NCBI RefSeq assembly: GCF_014656095.1
Contig: NZ_BNBT01000003.1
Location: forward strand, 1-64,000
Direction: 5' to 3'
From: Streptomyces longispororuber
Lineage (GTDB): Bacteria > Actinomycetota > Actinomycetes > Streptomycetales > Streptomycetaceae
Length of the DNA: 64,000 nucleotides
The notes beneath the pieces were generated by a model. It did no database searches. It was not told the origin of the DNA and saw nothing but the letters and a program-made list of their open reading frames with translations. Positions 7,155 to 14,146 of this stretch are shown here, piece by piece. Position 1 is the first letter of the stretch. Every line of letters begins with the position of its first letter. The translations under genes were made by a program, and so were the position numbers.

Positions 7155-7801
7155 ACACCCTGGCCACGGTTCTGCTGTCCGCGCTGCCGCTCGCGGCCGG
7201 GTGGGCGGTGCATGTGTGGTGGCTGCGTGGCTGTCTGAGCACCGCCCGGCGCGACCCGCTCACCGGGTTACGCACCCGCGAGGGCTTCACTCGTCGCGCT
7301 CAGGTCCTGCTGAAGGACCCGCGCGCGGTCGTCGTCCTCGCCGACGTCGACAGGTTCAAGCACATCAACGACACCTTCGGGCACGCCGCTGGGGACGCGC
7401 TGCTGAAGGCGACCGCCGACCGGCTCGCTCACCACGTCGGTCGCTCCGGCGTTGCCGGGCGGCTCGGGGGCGATGAGTTCGCCGCCGTCTTCATCGACGA
7501 CCAAGGCACCGCTGGGGACACGCTCGCTGTCCTGCACGGTGTGCTGGCCCGGCCGGTCGGCGGCCAGGACCCGGCCGCACGCACCACCGTCAGTCTCGGC
7601 TGGGTACGCGCCGCGGACTTCCCCGCAGACGACCTGTCCGCCCTGCTGCGGCGGGCGGATGAGGCCATGTACGCGGCCAAGCAGGCCCGCGCCGGAATGC
7701 GCCGGGCGGGGCTGGGGCGGCTGTTCGCCACCCTCGCCGGACGCCGCGCAGGCCGTACCGGCGTCCGCTCCGATGCTCCGGTCGTCGAGGTGGCTGCCTG
7801 A
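7151..7801 (+). CDS. Membrane-anchored GGDEF diguanylate cyclase
   Basis: A 216-residue protein. Residues 3-26 form one N-terminal membrane segment. A complete GGDEF domain follows: DPLTGLRTR (35-43), ADVDRFKHINDTFGHAAGD (64-82) with the Mg-binding Asp, and RLGGDEFAAVF (104-114). All catalytic residues expected for making c-di-GMP from two GTP are present. The inhibitory RxxD site usually found just before GGDEF is absent, so product inhibition is unlikely. Codon 40 is TTA, implying bldA-dependent translation. GTG 7151 overlaps the previous stop, and the stop overlaps the next ATG. In Streptomyces c-di-GMP holds BldD active and delays sporulation, so the element could act on host development; this is inference. 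Confidence 0.85.
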   Translation: MNTLATVLLSALPLAAGWAVHVWWLRGCLSTARRDPLTGLRTREGFTRRAQVLLKDPRAVVVLADVDRFKHINDTFGHAAGDALLKATADRLAHHVGRSGVAGRLGGDEFAAVFIDDQGTAGDTLAVLHGVLARPVGGQDPAARTTVSLGWVRAADFPADDLSALLRRADEAMYAAKQARAGMRRAGLGRLFATLAGRRAGRTGVRSDAPVVEVAA

Positions 7802-8193
7802 TGTCCGCCTACGGCAAGTGCTTCGACCCGACCGGCGACCGATTCGGACTCCCCACCTACCCGTGGCGGTTCGCCCCGGACGGCTACGCCACCCGCCGCC
7901 AGCTGCGCGCGGCCGGACTGCGCCCCGGCGGACAGCCGGTCGCGGCTCAGGTGATGCGCCGCCACCGAGGCCGTAAGTCCGGGGTTCAGGTCGCCTACCT
8001 CTACCGCGTCGACCGCGCGAAGCCGGTGCGGCCGATGACCTCTCGAAAGTGGGGTGCGCTCGCCCTCGCGATGCTCGCCCGCCGTACCTGCCCGCAGTGC
8101 CGCACGGATGCCGGATACGTCATCCCCGTCTCGCTCGGCATGTGCGTGTCCTGCGCCTACCCCGAACCCTGCGAAATGCCGAGGAGTGCCTGA
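7801..8193 (+). CDS. RRQRL-motif zinc-binding protein
   Basis: A 130-residue protein of the small family found on Streptomyces plasmids and AICEs. The N-terminal half carries YATRRQLRAAGLRPGG, and the C-terminal half has four Cys in two pairs (CPQC near residue 97, CVSC near 118) that suit a zinc ribbon. The basic first half suggests nucleic acid binding. ATG 7801 overlaps the stop of the GGDEF gene (TGATG). The function within transfer is unknown. Confidence 0.7.
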   Translation: MSAYGKCFDPTGDRFGLPTYPWRFAPDGYATRRQLRAAGLRPGGQPVAAQVMRRHRGRKSGVQVAYLYRVDRAKPVRPMTSRKWGALALAMLARRTCPQCRTDAGYVIPVSLGMCVSCAYPEPCEMPRSA

Positions 8194-8196
8194 GAG

Positions 8197-8514
8197 ATGG
8201 CCAAGCCCAACACGAGCAAGCTGGACCGCGAGATCAAGCTGACGACGCGCAAGCTGGAGGCTGTCCGCAAGGGCGAGATGTGGCCGCTGACCGGTGCCGA
8301 GCGGCGCAAGGTCGTGCGGAACCTGGCCGCCGGCGGCTACCGGGCCGCGCGGGGCCGGTCCACCGCCCGCGCCGAACACAACCTCGACTCCGTCGCGGTA
8401 TCCGTCGTGACCCGACTGGAGTCGGAGCTGAAGGCGTTGCAGAAGGAGCGGGCGCGCGTCGTCGCGGAGGCCGCCACCGCGAAGGCCGCCAAGAAGTCGT
8501 CCAGTTGGTGGTGA
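8197..8514 (+). CDS. Small basic helical protein, last gene of the first array segment
   Basis: A 105-residue, Lys/Arg/Ala-rich, mostly helical protein (RLESELKALQKERARVVAEA) with no recognised domain; a coiled coil in residues 68-95 is likely. It starts 3 bases after the previous stop. A strong hairpin with a T run follows at 8678-8721, so it ends a transcription unit. No function can be assigned. Confidence 0.65.
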   Translation: MAKPNTSKLDREIKLTTRKLEAVRKGEMWPLTGAERRKVVRNLAAGGYRAARGRSTARAEHNLDSVAVSVVTRLESELKALQKERARVVAEAATAKAAKKSSSWW

Positions 8515-8594
8515 CCGGTGCCCCTAGCGCGCCGCTCGGCGGATACGTCACCGCCACCCTAGGCCGCTCTGCTGGCAACGCGGCTTGATCGCGT

Positions 8595-8645
8595 GGGGGG
8601 TAAGAACTGTACCCCCTCAACAAGGGGGCAGGAATCCTGCCCCTT
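8595..8645. repeat. Two small hairpins before the traB-like gene
   Basis: GGGGGTA and TACCCCC (about 8596-8616) flank an 8-9-base loop, and GGGGCAGGA/TCCTGCCCC (about 8625-8644) flank a single A. Together with the terminator at 8678 they fill the 233-base gap before the translocase gene. They may be regulatory or an attenuator. Confidence 0.4.
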
Positions 8646-8677
8646 ACCGCCCGGTAGGGCGCGCACCATCACTGCAC

Positions 8678-8721
8678 GGGCCCGGCCGCCCACCTCCTAC
8701 AGCGTCGGCCGGGCCCTTTTT
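8678..8721 (+). terminator. Rho-independent terminator
   Basis: Arms GGGCCCGGCCG (8678-8688) and CGGCCGGGCCC (8706-8716) are perfectly complementary around a 17-base loop and are followed by TTTTT. It separates the small-gene segment from the translocase gene, whose start is only 27 bases later. Confidence 0.8.
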
Positions 8722-8747
8722 CCCGCCGTTTCCGGAAGGAAGTCTCA

Positions 8748-10976
8748 GTGAAGCACCCCGACGACGAGAACGAACTGTTCAACCGACTGGAAGCCGAGAT
8801 GGCCGCCGACTCCGGCGGCGAGGTGGTCGACCTCGCCAAGGCACGGTCGGCTCGCGCCGAGTCGGCCGACTCCACCACCCGACCCGGCGCCGACAAGTCG
8901 CCCGACTCCGACACCGACCCGTCGGGTACCGGGTCGGCCGCCCCGAGTACGGCCGCGCTGGTCGACTCGCCGACCGCGCGGGCGGCCGGACCGGGCTACC
9001 TCGGTCGGCTCCAGGGCGCGCGGCGCCGTCCGGTCATCCCGGCGTGGCTGCGGTCGCTGTCGGAGCTGCGGACGGCGTCGGCGTGGGTGGCCCGCCACTA
9101 CGCCCACACCGTCGGCTACCACGCCCTCCGGGCCCCGGTCTATGCCGCCCGCCTCACCCTCCAGGCCCCGACCGGCGCCGCCCGGTTCGTCGGCGGGACG
9201 ATGCGGTGGGTGGCCGACCGTGAGGGCGAGCCGGTCCGCCTCGCCGCGGTGCGCCGTGAGGACGCGGCCGACTACCTGAAGCTGTCGCGGCAGCGCGACG
9301 GCCGGGTCCGACTGCGCACCCTCGTGACCGTGCTCGCCATGTTCGTCGGTCTCGGCGCGGCGCTGGCCATCTATGTCCTCGCCCCCGGCTGGCTCCAAAC
9401 GCTGTCGGTCGCCGCGGTCGTCCTCGCCCTGGGCAACGCCGGCCGCCGCGCCGACGCGCCCGTCATCCACCGGGCGGTGGAGCTGCCCAAGGCGACCCGG
9501 CTCACGTCCGACATCGTCCTGCGCGCGCTCGGCGCGCTGGGCATCTCCGCGATCAATCAGGCGCAGGCCAAGGGGCGGGACGGGTTCACCTTCACCGCCC
9601 CGATCACCCGCGACGGCCCCGGCTGGCGCGCCGAGGGCGACCTGCCCTACGGCGTGACGGTCACCGACATCATCGAGCGGCGCGAACGCCTCGCCTCAGG
9701 TCTGCGCCGCCCGCTGAGCTGCGTATGGCCGGAAGCGGTGGCGGAGGAGCACACCGGGCGTCTGGTGCTGTGGGTCGGTGACCAGGACCTGACCAAGGCG
9801 AAGAAGCCCGCGTGGCCGCTGCTGAGGGCAGGCAAGGTGGACCTGTTCGCCCCGGTCGCCTACGGCACCGACCAGCGCGGACGCTGGGTGGAGATCACCC
9901 TGATGTACATCGCGGGGATCATCGGCGCGATCCCCCGCATGGGCAAGACGTTCCTGTTGCGCCTGCTGCTGCTCATCGCGGCCCTGGACCCGCGTGCGGA
10001 GATCCATTCGTACGACCTGAAGGGGACCGGTGACCTGGACCCGGTCGGCGAGCGCGTCGCCCACCGCCACCGCGCCGGGGACGATGACGAGGACATCGAA
10101 TACGCAGTCAAGGATCTGCGCGCCCTGCGGGAGGAACTGCGCCGCCGGGCGAGGATGATCCGCTCCCTGCCGCGCGATATCTGCCCGGAGTCGAAGGTGA
10201 CCTCCGACCTCGCCGACAAGAAGAGCCTGGCCCTGCACCCGATCGTGGTCGGGGTGGACGAGTGCCAGGTGTGGTTCGAGCACGACAAGTACGGCAAGGA
10301 ACTCGAAGAGATCTGCACCGACCTGGTCAAGCGCGGCCCCGCCACCGGGATCGTGCTGTTGCTGGCCACGCAGCGCCCGGACAAGGACAGCATCCCGACC
10401 GCGATCAGCGCCAACGCCTCCGCCCGGTTCTGCCTGAAGGTCATGGGCCAGACCGAGAACGACATGGTGCTGGGCACCTCCGCCTACAAGCGCGGGGTGC
10501 GGGCCACGATGTTCAACTGGGCCGAGAAGGGCGTGCACTACTTCCTCGGCGAGGGCTCCGACGCCCGTATCGTCTGCTCCACCTACGTCGACGCCCCCAC
10601 CGCCGAAGCCGTCGCCGACCGCGCCCGCGCCCTGCGCGAAAGCCTCGGTCTGCTGACCGGTCACGCGCTCGGCGAGGACCCCCCCGCCGAGGCAGGCGCG
10701 GGCTATGACCTGCTGCGTGACATCCTCGCCGTGGTCCCGGCAGAGGAGCCGAAGGTGTGGTCCGAAACGGTCGTGGCCCGGCTCGCGGAACTGCGCGAGG
10801 ACGTCTACGACGGCTGGACGCCCGACGCGCTCGCCGCGGCCCTGAAGCCGCACGGTGTGTCCACCATCCAGGTGGGCCGGCGGGTGGACGGCAAGGTGGT
10901 CAACCGGCGCGGCATCGACCGCTCCCACATCGTCGCCGCGATTTCGGAGCGTGACGGAAACCGGGACGCGGGATGA
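8748..10976 (+). CDS. FtsK/SpoIIIE-type conjugal DNA translocase (TraB/TraSA family)
   Basis: A 742-residue protein and the only transfer motor in the window. It has an acidic, low-complexity N-terminus (1-80), two membrane segments (about 191-211 and 217-231), and an FtsK ATPase domain with Walker A GAIPRMGKT (393-401) and Walker B IVVGVDE (499-505). A C-terminal winged helix follows (about 690-735, DALAAALKPHGVSTIQVGRR). TraB proteins form hexamers that pump double-stranded plasmid DNA between mycelia and recognise 8-base repeats in clt through the winged helix. GTG 8748 has GGAAGGAAG 6 bases upstream. Palindromic repeats suited to clt follow directly at 10987-11074. Confidence 0.93.
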   Translation: MKHPDDENELFNRLEAEMAADSGGEVVDLAKARSARAESADSTTRPGADKSPDSDTDPSGTGSAAPSTAALVDSPTARAAGPGYLGRLQGARRRPVIPAWLRSLSELRTASAWVARHYAHTVGYHALRAPVYAARLTLQAPTGAARFVGGTMRWVADREGEPVRLAAVRREDAADYLKLSRQRDGRVRLRTLVTVLAMFVGLGAALAIYVLAPGWLQTLSVAAVVLALGNAGRRADAPVIHRAVELPKATRLTSDIVLRALGALGISAINQAQAKGRDGFTFTAPITRDGPGWRAEGDLPYGVTVTDIIERRERLASGLRRPLSCVWPEAVAEEHTGRLVLWVGDQDLTKAKKPAWPLLRAGKVDLFAPVAYGTDQRGRWVEITLMYIAGIIGAIPRMGKTFLLRLLLLIAALDPRAEIHSYDLKGTGDLDPVGERVAHRHRAGDDDEDIEYAVKDLRALREELRRRARMIRSLPRDICPESKVTSDLADKKSLALHPIVVGVDECQVWFEHDKYGKELEEICTDLVKRGPATGIVLLLATQRPDKDSIPTAISANASARFCLKVMGQTENDMVLGTSAYKRGVRATMFNWAEKGVHYFLGEGSDARIVCSTYVDAPTAEAVADRARALRESLGLLTGHALGEDPPAEAGAGYDLLRDILAVVPAEEPKVWSETVVARLAELREDVYDGWTPDALAAALKPHGVSTIQVGRRVDGKVVNRRGIDRSHIVAAISERDGNRDAG

Positions 10977-10986
10977 CTCGTCGGGG

Positions 10987-11074
10987 CCGCTAGCGCTAGC
11001 GGTACACCCCGCTAACGTTAGCGGCCCCGCTAGCGCCCCAAACCCGCTCTGATCAGTCCGCTAGCGGATAGCGG
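10987..11074. repeat. Candidate clt locus of CCGCTA palindromes
   Basis: Four repeats share CCGCTA: the 16-base palindromes CCGCTAGCGCTAGCGG (10987-11002) and CCGCTAACGTTAGCGG (11009-11024), CCGCTAGCG (11028-11036), and TCCGCTAGCGGA plus TAGCGG (11057-11074). They lie immediately after the translocase gene, where pSVH1 and other Streptomyces plasmids carry the TraB recognition repeats. The same core builds the repeat array at 15266-15479. Confidence 0.6.
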
Positions 11075-11117
11075 CCCACCTGCGGAAACCTCCGAAAACC
11101 CGCTGGGAGGGGCTTTC

Positions 11118-11393
11118 ATGACCCCCGTCCTGCTCGCTATCGCTCTGCCCCTTGCGGTCACCCTCTGTTACGTCAGCGTGTGTGCGGTCTCGCCGTTCGG
11201 CAACTGCCGCAAGTGCCGCGGCATGGGCCACGAACTCACCACCGACCGCCAAGGGCGCCTCAAGCGCGGCCAGGACTGCCGCCGCTGCAAGGCGACCGGC
11301 AAACGCATCCGCGTCGGCCGCTGGCTCTACAACCGCTGGGCCCGCATCTACCGCGCTGGCACCGACACCCCCCGCCCGGAAGGCTCCCGATGA
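11118..11393 (+). CDS. Small membrane protein with DnaJ-like zinc knuckles
   Basis: A 91-residue protein. Residues 3-26 are a hydrophobic membrane segment or signal anchor. Next come two CxxCxxxG units, CRKCRGMG and CRRCKATG (about 30-62), the spacing of DnaJ-type zinc fingers. A basic tail follows. GGGAGGGGC is about 7 bases before ATG 11118. Its stop overlaps the next gene by four bases (ATGA). Small membrane proteins downstream of traB on Streptomyces elements are usually Spd proteins that help plasmid spread within mycelium. The same role is inferred here. Confidence 0.65.
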   Translation: MTPVLLAIALPLAVTLCYVSVCAVSPFGNCRKCRGMGHELTTDRQGRLKRGQDCRRCKATGKRIRVGRWLYNRWARIYRAGTDTPRPEGSR

Positions 11394-11584
11394 TCCTCAA
11401 CATCTCCGCCGTGCTGCTGTTCGGCGCCGCCTCCGCCCTCGCCGTCAGGACCAGGGCTGCCGGGGGTGCCGCCGCCACCGCGCTGTTCCTGTTCGGCTTC
11501 TTCACCGCCGGGACCGGCGCATACGAGCCCATCCACAACCTCGTCCAGGCCGCCGCCGACGCCCTCGCCGAATTCGGTGACTGA
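11390..11584 (+). CDS. Small membrane protein, Spd-like
   Basis: A 64-residue protein with two hydrophobic segments (about 2-19 and 25-43) and an acidic end. ATG 11390 overlaps the stop of the previous gene by four bases. No family can be named beyond the general class of short Spd membrane proteins of Streptomyces conjugative elements. Confidence 0.65.
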   Translation: MILNISAVLLFGAASALAVRTRAAGGAAATALFLFGFFTAGTGAYEPIHNLVQAAADALAEFGD

Positions 11585-11602
11585 CCAGGAAGGACACCCA
11601 AC

Positions 11603-12061
11603 ATGAACCAGTACCGCCACCCGGCCGCCCGCGACGCGGCGGCTGTGGAAGTCCACCACCCCACCCCGATCACCCCCGCCCACGCGGCACCGCTCATCCC
11701 GGCGCAGCCCGCCGCCATCCCGACGGTGACGAGCGTGGTCCTGCCGGACGGCCGGATCGTCACCGGCTACGCCGTCATCCCCACCCAGCCCGAACCGGTC
11801 AGGGTCAAGCCACCCGTCTCCCGCGCAGCGGTGAACATCGCCCTCGGGGGCATCGGGTTCAGCGCGGTGTGCGGCGGGCTGTTCCTGCTCACCGCGTTCA
11901 TCACCGCCCTGACCGCGCTGATCACCCAGCTCGTCATCCTCGCCGCCGTCATCTTCGGCGGCTGGGTGGCCGTGCAGGTGCTCGGAGCGTCCCGCCCGAG
12001 CGGCGGGACCACGGTCCAGATCCGCAAGGCCGTCATCAAGCGCAACCACTTCCACGGCTAG
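11603..12061 (+). CDS. SpdB-like membrane protein
   Basis: A 152-residue protein. It has a Pro/Ala/His-rich cytoplasmic N-terminus (1-70), two membrane segments (about 78-100 and 104-128, ALTALITQLVILAAVIFGGW), and a short basic tail. This layout is that of SpdB-type plasmid spread proteins. AGGAAGGAC precedes ATG 11603. It is the last of three consecutive small membrane protein genes after the translocase. Confidence 0.7.
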   Translation: MNQYRHPAARDAAAVEVHHPTPITPAHAAPLIPAQPAAIPTVTSVVLPDGRIVTGYAVIPTQPEPVRVKPPVSRAAVNIALGGIGFSAVCGGLFLLTAFITALTALITQLVILAAVIFGGWVAVQVLGASRPSGGTTVQIRKAVIKRNHFHG

Positions 12062-12071
12062 CTACGCCCGA

Positions 12072-12106
12072 GGCGGGCGCCGTCTCACCACAAGCCTGCG
12101 CCCGCC
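12072..12106 (+). promoter_or_regulatory. Hairpin with conserved loop, copy 2
   Basis: Stem GGCGGGCG/CGCCCGCC encloses the loop CCGTCTCACCACAAGCCTG, nearly the loop of the hairpin at 5809-5838. It follows the stop of the spread gene and precedes the methyltransferase start by about 40 bases. It could be a terminator, but the loop conservation suggests a recognised RNA or DNA structure. Confidence 0.45.
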
Positions 12107-12147
12107 CCGGTTCTCCAGTCCCTCCAAGAGAGCAGGAGACGTCCAGC

Positions 12148-12906
12148 ATGACCCAACGAACGTTATTCGGCGAGGGCCGTCCGGCCCATGCCACCCCAAC
12201 GAGGCGTGGTCGTCCCCGGCCGCGCCTGCTCGATCTGTTCTCGTGCGCCGGCGGCGCCGCCGTGGGCTATGCCCGCGCCGGTTTCGTCGTGGACGGTGTC
12301 GACATCGCCGACCGGCCGAACTACCCCTTCCCGTACCACCGGGGCGACGCGCTCGAACGGCTCGCCGCGCTGATCCTGTCCGGGGGCATTGAGCGGTACG
12401 CGTTCGTTCACGCCTCCCCGCCCTGCCAACACGGATGCGCCCTGACCGTGGGAACCAACGCCTCCCAGGGATGGGGCGGCACTCACGAAGACCTCGTGGC
12501 GCCCACTCGCGACCTGCTCGACAAGACGGGCCTGCCGTACGTCATCGAGCAGCCCAACGGCCGCGCCGAGATCCGGAAGGATCTGACCTTGTGCGGCGAG
12601 ATGTTCGGGCTTGGGGTCATCCGCCACCGCAACTTCGAGTTGGGTGGCTGGAACATCGAGCGGCCCACTCACGTGCCGCACCGCGGGCGGGTGCGCGGCT
12701 ACCGGCACGGCCGGTTCTATGACGGTCCGTACGTCGCCGCCTACGGCAGCGGCGGGGGCAAGCCGTCCGTCCCGGAGCTTCAGGCCGCGATGGGCATCAC
12801 GTGGACCGACGTGCGCGAGGAACTGACTGAGGCCATCCCTCCCGCCTACGCGGAGTGGATCGGGCGTGCCTTCCTCGCCTTCAAGGCGCTGGAGGTGGTG
12901 GCATGA
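12148..12906 (+). CDS. C5-cytosine DNA methyltransferase-like protein
   Basis: A 252-residue protein. Motif I is LLDLFSCAGGAAVGYARAGF (residues 26-45), motif IV is ASPPCQHG with the catalytic Cys in PCQ (about 90-97), and a motif VI-like IEQPNG follows (ENV is replaced by EQP). At 252 residues it lacks much of the target-recognition domain and is the short form common in actinophages. It may modify element DNA to evade restriction. GGAG precedes ATG 12148 by about 10 bases. Codon 6 is TTA, so bldA should control it. Its stop overlaps the primase start (ATGA). Confidence 0.85.
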   Translation: MTQRTLFGEGRPAHATPTRRGRPRPRLLDLFSCAGGAAVGYARAGFVVDGVDIADRPNYPFPYHRGDALERLAALILSGGIERYAFVHASPPCQHGCALTVGTNASQGWGGTHEDLVAPTRDLLDKTGLPYVIEQPNGRAEIRKDLTLCGEMFGLGVIRHRNFELGGWNIERPTHVPHRGRVRGYRHGRFYDGPYVAAYGSGGGKPSVPELQAAMGITWTDVREELTEAIPPAYAEWIGRAFLAFKALEVVA

Positions 12907-13793
12907 ACCGTCACCTCCTGTACGCAGCACTGGACGCCGCGGAGCGGGGATGGGCCGTCCTCCCGCTCCGTCCCGGCGACAAGCGTCCGGCCCTTCACGG
13001 TGAAGACGTCTGTCCCGGCATCGGGGACTGCGCTGGCGGTCACCGCAAGTGGGAAGAGCGCGCCACCATCGATCCGGACCGCATCCACCGCGCGTGGGGC
13101 GACCTGCCGTTCAACGTCGGCATCGCGACCGGTCCGTCCGGGTTGGTCGTCGTCGACCTCGACATGCCCAAGCGGAAGAGCAGTACGGACACGCCTAACG
13201 GCGTGACGACCTTCACGGCGCTCTGCGAGCGCGCCGGGCAGGCCGTACCCGCCACCCGCACGGTGCGGACCGCGAGCGGCGGGGTCCACCTGTACTTCAC
13301 CGCCCCGTCCGGCGTCCGGCTCTGCAACACGGCCGGCCGACTCGGCAAGCGCATCGACACCCGCGCATGGGGCGGCTACATCGTTGCCCCCGGCAGCCTC
13401 ACCCCCATGGGCGCCTACGCGGTCGTCAACGACTTGCCGCCCGCCCCTCTGCCAGAATGGCTGAGCGCCCGCCTGACGGCTCGTCAGGCTTCGCGGGCAC
13501 TGATGACTGCACCGTCGGCCGTACGAGCCTCTCGCTACGCGGCAGCGGGCTTGAACGCGGAAACCGCGTCCGTGCGGCATGCTCCGGAGGGCGAGCGCAA
13601 CGCCACGTTGCTCCGGGCGGCGCGAGCCTTGGGGCGGTTCATCGCGTGGGGCGACCTTCCCAGGGAGCAGGTTGAGGAGGCTCTTCAGTGGGCGGGGGAG
13701 CAGGCTGGCCTTTCGCCGCGATCTTGTGAGGCGACCATTCGCAGCGGTCTGAACTGGTCGATTGCCCGCAACGGTCAGCGGAGGGTGGCATGA
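12903..13793 (+). CDS. Bifunctional DNA primase/polymerase (replication)
   Basis: A 296-residue protein of the Prim-Pol family. Residues 4-30 (AALDAAERGWAVLPLRPGDK) form the family's first motif, GHRKW lies near 46-50, the metal-binding DLD is at 85-87 (VVVDLDMPK), and the SGGVHLYF His motif is at about 125-132. The C-terminal helical part has a PriCT-like look (ARALGRFIAWGDLPREQVEE). Together with the DUF3631 ATPase two genes on, this is the RepPP-type replication module of AICEs. ATG 12903 overlaps the previous stop by four bases. Confidence 0.88.
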   Translation: MNRHLLYAALDAAERGWAVLPLRPGDKRPALHGEDVCPGIGDCAGGHRKWEERATIDPDRIHRAWGDLPFNVGIATGPSGLVVVDLDMPKRKSSTDTPNGVTTFTALCERAGQAVPATRTVRTASGGVHLYFTAPSGVRLCNTAGRLGKRIDTRAWGGYIVAPGSLTPMGAYAVVNDLPPAPLPEWLSARLTARQASRALMTAPSAVRASRYAAAGLNAETASVRHAPEGERNATLLRAARALGRFIAWGDLPREQVEEALQWAGEQAGLSPRSCEATIRSGLNWSIARNGQRRVA

Positions 13794-14146
13794 GCAGCGC
13801 GCCCCGCCCCTCACTGAAGAGCCTTCCCGCCACCCCGACCGGCCCGCGCGCTGCCACGCTCGCCGCGCATGGTCCGGCCGTGGGCGAACCGAAAGGCGCC
13901 GCCCGCAAGGGGGTCCCTTCTGCTCTTTGTTCTGACCCGCACCGTGGCGACGGACGCTTCCCGGTCGCGTGGCTGTGCATCTGCGCGCCGCGCGGCGCCA
14001 TACCGACGGCCACCTCGAAGTGCCTGTGCGGGAGGGACCACAGCGCCGTCGGCCACACCAAGGTGCTTGCGCTGATCGAAGCCCACACCGCCCACCGCGA
14101 CACATGCCCGCTCCGCAGCAACCAGGAAGGGGGGCAGGCGGCATGA
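13790..14146 (+). CDS. Small Cys/His hypothetical protein between the replication genes
   Basis: A 118-residue protein of unknown function. The central part has Cys and His in a zinc-like arrangement (LCSDPH, WLCICAPRG, CLCGRDH, HRDTCPL). It overlaps both neighbours by four bases, so it is translated with the primase and the ATPase and is likely a co-factor of replication. No family recognised. Confidence 0.65.
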   Translation: MSSAPRPSLKSLPATPTGPRAATLAAHGPAVGEPKGAARKGVPSALCSDPHRGDGRFPVAWLCICAPRGAIPTATSKCLCGRDHSAVGHTKVLALIEAHTAHRDTCPLRSNQEGGQAA

